From Paralithodes platypus (taxonomy: Eukaryota > Arthropoda > Malacostraca > Decapoda > Lithodidae): a DNA stretch of 64,000 nucleotides. The stretch lies in the NCBI GenBank assembly GCA_032716605.1, contig CM064523.1:45850215-45914214 (forward strand), read 5' to 3'. The position numbers were made by a program, and so were the translations under genes. The notes under the pieces were generated by a model. That model did not search any database and was not told the DNA's origin. It saw only the letters and a list, made by a program, of their open reading frames with translations. Shown here piece after piece: positions 31,145 through 40,621 of this stretch. Each line of letters starts with the position of its first letter. Position 1 is the first letter of the stretch.

Positions 31145-31778
31145 CAAAAACAAGATACAGGCTATTAACCAGTTCCCCAGGCCGTCCACTAAGCGGCAGA
31201 TCATGAGATTTTTGGGCATGATCGGTTACTATCGCCGCTTCATTCGGGGTTATTCTACTGTGTTAGCTCCTCTGACAGATTTACTAGCAAAAGAGAAAAA
31301 GTTCAAGTGGGCACCTGACTGTGAAAGGGCTTTTTCGCTGGTCAAGCACCTACTATGCACTCACCCAATCCTCAGGGCCCCTGACTTTGAAAGACCATTC
31401 CAGCTGGCAACAGATGCCAGCGGTGTAGGCTGGTGCCGTCTTAATGCAGACAGACGAGGAAGGTTTGGAGCATCCAGTCAGTTTCTTTTCCAAGAAGTTT
31501 AATTCCGCTCAGAAAACTACTCTGTGGTAGAGAAAGAACTGCTGGCAATATTGTTGGCGCTCAGGCACTTTGAAGTATATGTTCCTGCCTACAGGCCAGT
31601 CGTGGTGATTTACACCGACCACCACCCTCTTAAATTTCTGAACCAATTCCACAACCGGAATATGAGGCTGACACGTTGGTCACTCATGTTGCAAGAATAC
31701 AATCTAGACATTCGCCATATTGCCGGTTGTGAGAATGTGATTGCAGACTGTTTGTCGAGGGTGGAGGATCCGGCGTAG
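31145..31778 (+). pseudogene. RT connection and RNase H of the Gmr1-type element, two shifted pieces
   Basis: The piece to 31502 encodes MRFLGMIGYYRRFIRGYSTV and FQLATDASGVGW (the first RNase H Asp). The piece from 31524 encodes VEKELLAILLALRHFEVYV, YTDHHPLKFL and the end of RNase H (NVIADCLSRVEDP), stopping at TAG 31776-31778. Compensating frameshifts lie near 31425 and 31505. RNase H removes the RNA strand during copying. Confidence 0.82.
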
Positions 31779-32187
31779 ATCACCACAGGTGTGTGGGTTT
31801 GAGTGGAGAAAAATCAGGCTTGCCCCTGTAGAGCAGCCGTCAAAACAACAATACAATTAAATACAAAACATCACATAAAAACTCTTTCTTTTTTATAGTT
31901 AATTGTAAGTTGCCAATGTTATAGCTAAAGTCCTAAGTTGAACCTGCCTTTCACTTAGTATGCTGGGCTCTGTGAAGCTCGCTCAGGGAACATAGCAGGC
32001 TAAAATTATACTATTATGTTTGGGAGGGGTTATAAGATTTTCTTTATGCTAAAATTATGTTTTATTTAAGAATGAGCTTTGCATTTCATTTCTGGTGGAG
32101 TGGCTAGGTGTGGCGGGTCTTGTCGGCATTCTGCCTTGTCAGATATGGTGCTCGCCTAATGTTGAGCGTCCCATATCTTGGGCGGGG
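31779..32187 (+). other. 3' UTR of the Gmr1-type element with G-rich end
   Basis: Non-coding. It ends GGGCGGGG directly before the LTR, a weak polypurine tract. If real it makes the LTR that follows a plus-oriented 3' LTR. Confidence 0.45.
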
Positions 32188-34002
32188 TGTGACGTCTACC
32201 ATCATTGGCAGAATCGCCTCTCGTGAGCCACTAGCGCTCGCCAGGGCAGTGAAATGGGCTACAGTTATCAGAGAATGTTGTTCTTTATTTCCTAGTACTC
32301 GCATTGTCACAGACAGTCCAGCGGTGGTCTTTATTTTCGTCTGTGACAACGGGAAATATTTTATATCATTAATAGAATATAAGATGCTTTGTGTAGAGTT
32401 AAGGAGCATGAGAGATATAGGCAGCGAGGTGATAATATGTGCGTGCATAGGTATGTGCTGCCTCGCTCGGAGGAGTTTTCCCGCTCGCGCGGGCTTTCCC
32501 TCGCCTTTGATTGGCTGGTGGCTCCGGGCGCGTCCTAGGGGCCTGCTGCCTTGTGATGTCTCGGCCCGTGATTGGCGACCATCGCGCCCTTGCGAGCTCC
32601 TGTTTAACTAACCTCCTGCGTGAGGGTCCCGAGGAGCTGCCCTCCTCAGGACAGGCTTGGTGTGCATGCTTCTAACATCCCTTTGCATACTCTCTCCCGA
32701 TCACCCCCTTTACCACTGTCTCTCTCTCTGACCTTCTTCTTTTCCATTGCTCCTCACCTTTATTCAATTACTTATCCCCTTGGGTTCTGCATATGGTTTC
32801 CATAGCCGGCCCATTGTATTGCATGCGCCGTCCTCTGAAATATTTACATGTACTTAGAATAGGTTTGAGGGTTCTCAGTTAGTAGAGGTTAAGAACTCTG
32901 TGGGTGTCTCCATTATTGATTTAGTGTTCTGCTCTTTTATTTAATGCTAGACTGGGATAAGGTTACTGTAGTCGTTGTCTATGGTTTGTTTATATCTACA
33001 TGACTTTGAGCGGTCCTGTGGAGCCTAGGTTGTCTTTTCGGCTGCGTCTTTTTGCGAGTGCAGCATTGTGTTGACTGAGGGATTTGGCCTGTTCCAGTTC
33101 CACACTTTGCAGCCTCTTTGCTTGTCTTTTGAGGGTTGCCAGGATAGAACCAGATACTTGTGATGTGGATCTATCAAGAGAGCACCCCAGTCAATTAACG
33201 TAACTTGAAGGATGCAGTCTTAAGGACATCGCTAGGCTACGAGCCTGTCTTGCTCAACCCCAGTTCCTTACCTAGAGTTATCCAGTTAGATATTATTAAT
33301 TGAGTAGACACTTGTTAGTATTTAATATTAGCTCTTTGATATGTACGCATTATTATTCACAGCATTTATTAGTCTAGGTTGCTGCTGAGCCGCACAACCA
33401 TAGCAGACTGGGTCGTTGATGAGGAAGTACTTCTTTTAGTGTTGAGCATTACTACCGTTGCGCATTTATAGAATTCTTGTGTCAGTTAACATTATATGTC
33501 CTATCTTTTAGTGTATTCAGTCTACATGTGTGGTGTCCTGCCTCCTGCCTTTATATAATTTAAGATACGAGCATCTTATGAGCATCAGACTTTCTTCAGA
33601 AGTTTCGAGGACTATGCTGTAGGACTATACTTCACTTTCTTTCAGATAGGAGTGAAGAGTTTATTGTTGTTTAGAGTAACTGTATTAAAGCATCTTTTTA
33701 TTGTATTAAATCTTGCAGTGATTTAATTGATCTTTCCATTGATTCCTTTGTATGCATTTTAACGTAACTTGCATCTTGTTTGTTATCAGGCTATACCAGT
33801 GTGGGTTAGCCTGAAGTAGAGTACATTTATGCCCAGTTAAGGATACCCCGTTATCGCAGATTAACTCTGGAGGGTATAGGTGTTTTTGTTCGCCGGCATA
33901 TAAGTTTGAGGGTTTGGATCTCGCGTACCGTTGTTGCATAGTGCCCTATTACTAGTCCAATCATTAAGTGCCCTTGTTTTATTCGTAGCCCTGGTCGTAA
34001 CA
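32188..34002 (+). repeat. LTR of the Gmr1-type element (1.8 kb)
   Basis: It runs TGTGACGTC to GGTCGTAACA and is the reverse complement of the 24963-26842 copy with about 85-90% visible identity. It contains inverted CCAAT boxes (ATTGGCT and ATTGGCGA around 32510 and 32572). Its orientation relative to pol differs from that of the related LTR piece at 58538-59866. Confidence 0.78.
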
Positions 34003-34027
34003 CCATATATACGTATTCACATACTTA

Positions 34028-34072
<45 letters not shown>
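34028..34072. repeat. (GT)n microsatellite
   Basis: About 21 GT units followed by TATGTGTGTG. Confidence 0.96.
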
Positions 34073-34078
<6 letters not shown>

Positions 34079-34994
34079 TGAGTAGTGGAGGGTTGGTAGT
34101 GGGGATGTAGGTTAAGAAAGTAATGGGTAAGATATGGATCAATGGGAGACTATGAGGGTGTTTGGTCAAATTTTGGTCTGGAATATTCGTTCTGAACATT
34201 TTGACATTTGAACATTATTTGTTGTTCAATAAAATGTAATTATATTAGGTTAGACAATGTGAAATGTGCATATTATTATTAATGTAATAATAATAATGAT
34301 CATAATTATATTAATTATTATTATAATATTTTAAGAAAAAGTGTGCGTGAAACGAAAGGTGTAATGAGAAGATTAGAAAACAAAGAGGACGTAGATATAT
34401 AAGTCAAATATATGAACACGGGAAACAATAGGATAATGAGAGGAAATGTGGAGATAGACAAAATAGAATATTAAAGCGAAGAAGGTGGAGAGCGAAGTAA
34501 GGGGGAGATAAAAGAGATGGAAAGAAGCAGGAAGAGAAAGAAAAACAAATATATAGTTTTCCTCTTTTACTAACCAAGCTCCAATAATACGGTCAGTCCT
34601 TGCATACCAGGCAAGCTCATACGAAACTAAACTAAACGAAACGAGAGAGAGAGGCTGGAGTGTAGGTAGTGTTGGTGTAGTGTGTTGAACCATAACTTTG
34701 TTGGTAATGACCTGAAATTATAATGATGCTGAACTGTTTACCTGCTCTGGTCTGGTCTGGTGGAGATGGTGGTGTGGTGGTGTGGTGGTGCTAGGGGTAA
34801 AAGGGTGATACTGGTACACTATGTGGGTGAGAGGATATATATTATATGAGATGGGGTATTATGGCGGTGAATTAATAATTATGAGGTACAAAGAGGGATC
34901 ACGTGGTGGTGGTATGATGATGGTGATACTGATATATTAATATGATCGTGTCGGATGGTGATGGTAATACGATTGTGATTGTATATATAATGTT
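34073..34994. other. No gene; GA/AT-rich and GGTGGT-rich sequence
   Basis: No protein family, RNA gene or element end is recognised. A GTGGTGGTGTGG-rich patch lies at about 34760-34795. Confidence 0.4.
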
Positions 34995-35160
34995 TGTCTA
35001 TGTGTATGAAGGAGACAACAGACAGGCTGCCTGGAATGAGCGTCTCCCCCATAGCCAAATTCAATGGACGTTGGGGTAAAAATGCATGGACACATGAAGT
35101 TTAAAACAGTCTATGTCATAGGACGTAGGAAATATTAATTGATGGAGAAAGTTCCAAAGT
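34995..35160 (-). mobile_element. Jockey-like 3' UTR fragment
   Basis: Its reverse complement ends TTTAAACTTCATGTGTCC...CCAACGTCCATTGAATTTGGC, matching the 3' end of the plus-strand copy at 36125-36190. It lies in the opposite orientation to that copy, only 300 bp away. Confidence 0.68.
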
Positions 35161-35445
35161 TACTAGATGAGTAATTGATGTGGTGATGATAATGTTGATA
35201 ATGCAATGGTGAGAGAGATTAGGTGGAAGTAATGATAGTGCTTGTGATCTGGAGGTGAGGGTGTGATGCTAGTGAACTGGGATTACTGGTGAGATTGTGA
35301 TAATGGTGCTGGTGTTGATGGTGATACTAGTCAGGTGGTGATAATAGGATAGGTCTCATAATGGTAATGATAGTGATGCTTTGGATATGGTGATAGTGAT
35401 AGCTTGATAGTGTGTTGTGATAATGATGGTGGTGACAACAAATGG
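35161..35445. repeat. TGATGG/TGATAA-rich degenerate simple repeat
   Basis: Stretches such as GGTGATACTAGTCAGGTGGT and GTGATAATGGTGCTGGTG recur without fixed period. No coding. Confidence 0.55.
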
Positions 35446-35449
35446 TGAT

Positions 35450-36192
35450 TGAGTTCTGATTGGGATAGAAATAATCTTACTTTCAATGTCTCCAAGACCC
35501 AATTTCTCTCTGTATTTCTCCAATTACAATCTTCTGCAAGACTATCATTTACTCTTCAACAATACACACATCAACCCTTCATCATCTCTCAGTTTACTAG
35601 GTGTATCTTTTTCATTCAAAACTTTCTTGGAAAGATCATATTACCACTCTTGCAAAAGCAGCTTCCCAAAAATCAGGTGTGCTCAATCGTCTCAGTGAGT
35701 GCTTCACCCCCGCACAGCTTCTTGCTCTATATCGGAGCACAGTGCGGCCCTGTATTGAGTATTGTTCGCATGTGTGGGGAGACTCCACCCATACTGCACT
35801 TCTCGATAGAGTAGAATCCAAAGCATTTTCTCTCATCAACTCACTTCCTCTTACTAGTTCCCTACAATATTTTTCTACACGCTGCAATGGTGTATCTCTT
35901 TCACTCTACTATTGATATTACAAGAATCAGTGTTACTTGAAGCTCTCTCAGTGCATAACCCCTCCCTTGCGGCGAGTGTGAGGCACCCACCTTTCAACAT
36001 AGTCCCACTCCTATTCTGTCCAGCTCTCCAACCCAAGAATTGGCAGATTTTCTCAGCCTTTCTTCTACTCAACAAGTGAACTCTGGAACTCTCTCCCTCA
36101 ATCAATCTTTCACTTTATCATATGACTTGAACTGCTTTAAACTTCGTGTGTCCAATCATTTTGACCCCAACGTCTCTTGAATTTGGCCATGT
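35450..36192 (+). pseudogene. Jockey-like non-LTR retrotransposon, C-terminal RT fragment
   Basis: Coding matches begin with WDRNNLTFNVSKTQFL and continue in other frames with ASQKSGVLNRLSECFTPAQ, RPCIEYCSHVWGDSTHTALL and LWNSLPQSIF. This is the post-palm part of a Jockey-type RT ORF, whose enzyme reverse-transcribes the element at nicked chromosomal DNA. At least two frameshifts and several stops break it. The 5' part, including the FADD-type catalytic box, is absent. It ends in a 3' UTR piece shared with 34995-35160 and 13425-13560. Confidence 0.84.
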
Positions 36193-36194
36193 CA

Positions 36195-36505
36195 CTCTTA
36201 TGGTGGTGAAAGGACTAAAAGTGGTTGTAAGGGTATTGGTGTTATACAGGTGAAAGGTTATATAGGTATTGGTGTTATGGTGGTGAAAGAACAAAAAGTG
36301 GTTATGGTGTTATGGTGGTGAGAGGACTATAAGTGTGATGGTGGTGATGGTGTTATGGTGGTAAGAGGACTATAAGTGTGATGGAGGTGCTGATGTTAAG
36401 GTGGTGAGAGGACTATAATTGGTTATGGAGTTGATGATGTTATGGTGGTGAGAGGACAAAGAGTAGTTATGATGGTGATGGTGGAATGGAAGTAAGTCGG
36501 TCATA
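36195..36505. repeat. Minisatellite, about 48-bp units
   Basis: Units like GGTGTTATGGTGGTGAGAGG followed by ACTATAAGTGTGATGG recur about six times with variation. Confidence 0.8.
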
Positions 36506-36579
36506 GTAATATCATGACAGGAGGGGCGATGGTGATGATAGGTCTATCTATATATCTATTACGTGACGCCTCGATCACC

Positions 36580-37113
36580 GAAGGCGTGGCCACGAACGAA
36601 CCGCCCCTATGCACCTCTGTCCCCAGTCAGTCGACGCCCCTCCTCCCAACCAGCACCACCTGCATCCATATACTTCCTCACTCCATCCTTCCACCTCTCT
36701 TTCGGTTTACATCTCCCTCTCTGTCTTTCCTCCTCGCTCTCGTACATCCTCTTAGTCATTCTCTCGCTTCCCATACGTTCAATATGGCCGAACCATCTCC
36801 AGGTGTTCCTTTTCACACTTTCCAGCACATATACCTCCACATCACACCTCCTTCTTACTTCCTCATTCGTCTGTCTATCCCTCCATGTAACTCTGCACGC
36901 ACTTCTTAAGTAGCTCATTTCCACACTTCTCACTCTTGGTCTGAGTCTCGCAACCAACGTCCATGCTTCGCTTCCGTAAGTCAGTGTCGGGATTACCACA
37001 CTGTCATGCAAGGACTTCTTCACTTCCATACTGACCACCCTATATCTTGTTACTGCTTTCAGCATTCCTACAACCCTCTTTCCCTTGTTGCACCCTCTCC
37101 CGCACTTCTTCAT
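36580..37113 (-). pseudogene. RTE-like non-LTR retrotransposon, C-terminal RT fragment
   Basis: The 168-codon minus-strand frame contains TLTYGSEAWTLVARLRPRVR, VEMSYLRSACRVTWRDRQTN and TWRWFGHIERMGSERMTKRM, the thumb/C-terminal region typical of RTE-like endonuclease-reverse transcriptases. The matching palm domain lies at 39660-39990 on the same strand, so one copy appears split by the minisatellite between them. It is intact over its length but useless alone. Confidence 0.8.
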
Positions 37114-37424
37114 CCATGATGATTGGTGTCTGTGGCCAATTTAGCTAATAATAACGAACCTATTATTATGGCGATATATGGCAAAATAGAGAAAGCATGG
37201 TGATGACAATGTATGATGGATGATTTGTATATTTGATCAGCAGTTATGGTGATAAAGTACGTCGTAGATGTGGTTTACCCAAGTGTGCCTTCTTTGACCC
37301 TCTTCACCAAACAAATACATATTAACTGAGGGTCCTTTAATAACCTGTCCATCGGTCTGGTCCAACTCTCCGGTGTGTCAGGGTACTACAATAGCTTCAC
37401 ATCAAAGGGACACGACCAATACTG
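37114..37424. other. No gene; spacer inside the split RTE-like copy
   Basis: No feature recognised. Confidence 0.35.
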
Positions 37425-39658
37425 AGAGTAGTGAGGCGGTGTTGGTGTAGGGGGGAGGTAGTAGTGGCAGGTATAATGGTGTTGGTGTAGGGGGAGGTAG
37501 TGGTGACAAGTATAATGGTATACGGAGGAGGTAGTGGTGGCAGGTATAATGGTGGTGGTGTAGGGAGGGAGGTAGTAGTGGCAGGTATAATGGTGGTGGT
37601 GTAGGGGGGAGGTAGTGGTGGCAGGTATAATGGTGGTGGTGTAAGGGGGAGGTAGTGGTGGCAGGTATAATGGTGTAGGAGGTAGTGGTGGCAGGTAAAA
37701 TGGTGTTGGTGTAGGGGGGAGGTAATGGTGGCAGGTATAAAGGTGTTGGTGTAGCGTGGTGGTAGGTATAATGGTGTTGGTGTAGGGTGGTGGCAGGTAT
37801 AATGGTGTTCGTGTAGGGGGGGAGGTAGTGGTGGCAGGTATAATGGTGTTGGTGTAGGGGGGAGGTAGTGGTGGCAGGTATAATGGTGGTGGTGTAAGGG
37901 GGAGGTAGTGGTGGCAGGTATAATGGTGTTGGTGTAGGGTGGTGGTAGGTATAATGGTGTTGGTGTAGGGGGAGGTAGTGGTGGCAGGTATAATGGTGTT
38001 GGTGTAAGGGGGAGGTAGTGGTGGCAGGTATAATGGTGTTGGTGTAGGGGGGAGGTAGTGGTGGCAGGTATAATGGTGGTGGTGTAGGGGGGAGGTAGTG
38101 GTGGCAGGTATAATGGTGTTGGTGTAAGGGGGAGGTAGTGGTGGCAGTAAATGGTGTTGGTGTAGGAGGGAGGTAGTGGTGGCAGGTATAATGGTGTTGG
38201 TGTAGGGGGGGAGGTAGTGGTGGCAGGTATAATGGTGTTGGTGTAGGGGGAGGTAGTGGTGGCAGGTATAATGGTGTTGGTGTAGGGGGGAGGTAGTGGT
38301 GGCAGGTATAATGGTGGTGGTGTAGGGGGGAGGTAGTGAGGCAGGTATAATGGTGGTGGTGTAAGGGGGAGGTAGTGGTTGCAGGTATAATGGTGTTGGT
38401 GTAAGGGGGAGGTAGTGGTGGCAGGTATAATGGTGTTGGTGTAGGGGGGAGGTAGTGGTGGCAGGTATAATGGTGTTGGTGTAGGGGGGAGGTAGTGGTG
38501 GCAGGTATAATGGTGTTGGTGTAGGGGGGAGGTAGTGGTGGCAGGTATAATGGTGTTGGTGTAGGGTGGTGGCAGGTATAATGATGTTGGTGTAGGGAGG
38601 GAGGTAGTGGTGGCAGGTATAATGGTGTTGGTGTAAGGGGGAGGTAGTGGTGGCAGGTATAATGGTGTTGGTGTAGGGGTGAGGTAGTTGTGGCAGGTAT
38701 AATGGTGTTGGTGTAGTGGGGACGTAGTGGTGGCAGGTAAAATGGTGTTGGTGTAGGGGGAGGTAGTGGTGGCAGATATAATGGTGGTGGTGTAAGGGGG
38801 AGGTAGTGGTGGCAGGTATAATGGTGTTGGTGTAGGGGAGGTAGTGGTGGCAGGTATAATGGTGTTGGTGTAGGAGGGAGGTAGTGGTGGCAGGTATAAT
38901 GGTGTTAGTGTAGGGGAAAGGTAGTGGTGGCAGGTATAATGGTGTTGGTGTAAGGGGGAGGTAGTGGTGGCAGGTATAATGGTGTTGGTGTAGGGGGGGA
39001 GGTAGTGGTGGCAGGTATAATGGTGTTGGTGTAGGGGAGGTAGTGGTGGCAGGTATAATGGTGTTGGTGTAGGGGGGAGGTAGTGGTGGCAGGTATAATG
39101 GTGTTGGTGTAGGGGGAGGTAGTGGTGGCAGGTATAATGGTGTTGGTGTAGGGGAAGGTACCGGTGGCAGGTATAATGGTGTTGGTGTAGGGGGGAGGTA
39201 GTGGTGGCAGGTATAATGGTGTTGGTGTAGGGAAGAGGTAGTGGTGGCAGGTATAATGGTGTTGGTGTAGGGGAAGATACCGGTGGCAGGTATAATGGTG
39301 TTGGTGTAGGGGGGAGGTAGTGGTGACAGGTATAATGGTGTTGGTGTAGCGGGGAGGTAGTGGTGGTGGCAGGTATAATGGTGTTGGTGTAGGGGGAGGT
39401 AGTGGTGGCAGGTATAATGGTGTTGGTGTAGGGGTGAGGTAGTGGTGGCAGGTATAATGGTGTTGGTGTAGGGAGGAGGTAATGGTGTCAGGTATAATGG
39501 TGTTGGTGTAGGGGGGAGGTAGTGGTGGCAGATATAATAGTGTTGGTGTAGGAGGGAGGTAGTGGTGGCAGGTATAATGGTGTTGGAGGGAGGTCGTGGT
39601 GGCAGGTATAATGGTGTTGTTGTAGGAGGGAGGTAGTGGTGGCAGGTATAATGGTGTA
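37425..39658. repeat. Large minisatellite, about 40-bp unit, about 55 copies
   Basis: The unit GGTGTTGGTGTAGGGGGGAG + GTAGTGGTGGCAGGTATAAT repeats through 2.2 kb with point changes and small deletions. A 40-bp period is not a multiple of three, so an open frame on the minus strand cycles through all frames and gives Thr/Pro/His/Tyr-rich spurious ORFs. The left and right borders abut RTE-like sequence. Confidence 0.96.
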
Positions 39659-40000
39659 GTTCTCATTTTCACCTCCCTCACCACACCATCCATAAATATA
39701 TTAAACAGCCATGGTGACATTACACAACCCTGTCGTTTACCTCAAACCATTCACTCAACTCACCATTTCCTACAACTCACCATTTCCTACTGTAACACAC
39801 GCTCTGCTCCCTTCATAAAAACTCTTAACTGCTTTTAACAAATGTCCTCCAATTTCATAAATCCTTAACACCTTCCACATTGCTTCACAATCCACACGAT
39901 CATACACTTTTTCCAAAACAATAAAAGCCCGAGATATCTCCTTATGCTTCTCTAAATATCGCATAACTGTCTTACTGCACAAGTAATGAAGGTGATAATT
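39659..40000 (-). pseudogene. RTE-like RT palm fragment
   Basis: Minus-strand pieces encode RAFIVLEKVYDRVDCEAMWK, LLKAVKSFYEGSRACV and MSPWLFNIFMDGVVREV, RT motifs 3 to 4 in the RTE/L1-like style. Frames change at about 39770. The sequence runs directly into the minisatellite at 39658; the missing link to the thumb part is at 37113. Confidence 0.8.
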
Positions 40001-40159
40001 GGTTCTTAAGACAGCCAGACACCCAATCCTCCGAAGTCGCGCACGAAAATTAACTTTATAAACTTTAAAGTTAAATTGACAATTGCTTAGCGAAAAGTAA
40101 AGATAGAAAGACAAATATAGAGATCGATGAACAGGTAAATATACATAAAGAGACATTTA

Positions 40160-40605
40160 TAGTAGAGTAATTTTCAGAGCTTCCGTGACCGTGTTTAGGA
40201 TACCAAAGTGTCTCAGTGAATTTAACAAGGGCAACTGATACTAAAAAAAATAAGCCCCCATACACCTCACCAAAATGACGGGAAAGTTGTTATTTTAGAC
40301 GTTTTTCAAAATGGCTGCCGCCGTCTTCTTAAAAAATTGATAAAGTTCTATTTCTTGAAGTGAATGGCCAAAAAATTACAATGTTGGTGTCTATTTCCAC
40401 TAATTTTGGTGTCAGAAGATCAATGGCATGGCACAATTTAAAAATAATTAATAAATAATTACCAAATAATTAAGTAAATAAGAAAATAAATAAGAAAATC
40501 CATGGGATGGCATAATTCATGATTTAGAGTCCCATTAACCTCAACATCTAAGACAAATATGATGTTAAATCCACTGAGAAACTTTGGTATCCTAAATTAA
40601 TAAAA
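40160..40605. repeat. Left terminal inverted repeat of the Academ-like element
   Basis: It pairs with 46207-46672. It is itself built with mirrored ends: ACCGTGTTTAGGATACC near the outside and GAAACTTTGGTATCCTAA near the inside. It contains TTTCAAAATGGCTGCCGCC, a strongly conserved block. Confidence 0.85.
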
Positions 40606-40621
40606 CATGAGACCTACTGCA

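Larger units (their letters stand above)
27711..31778 (+). mobile_element. Gmr1-type Gypsy retrotransposon body, 5'-truncated (order PR-IN-RT-RH)
   Basis: Coding segments on one strand run gag end, zinc knuckle, protease, integrase, chromodomain-like or linker region, RT, RNase H. Integrase precedes RT, the reverse of ordinary Ty3/Gypsy but known for the Gmr1 clade. Gag starts abruptly at about 27711, without leader or 5' LTR. The frame is broken at four or more places. A 3' UTR of about 400 bp and an LTR follow (32188-34002). Confidence 0.85.

Noticed and set aside
24963..31778. Left LTR as the 5' LTR of the 27.7-kb Gypsy body
   Set aside because: No primer site after it, 0.87 kb of unrelated sequence follows, and ATAG flanks both its borders as for a solo insertion.
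24963..34002. DIRS-type element (inverted terminal repeats with tyrosine recombinase)
   Set aside because: The enzyme present is a DDE integrase with an HHCC finger; no tyrosine recombinase is seen.
37425..39658. Long Thr/Pro/His-rich ORF (38905-39720, minus) as a gene
   Set aside because: It is a translation of a 40-bp minisatellite cycling through frames; no start context and no family.
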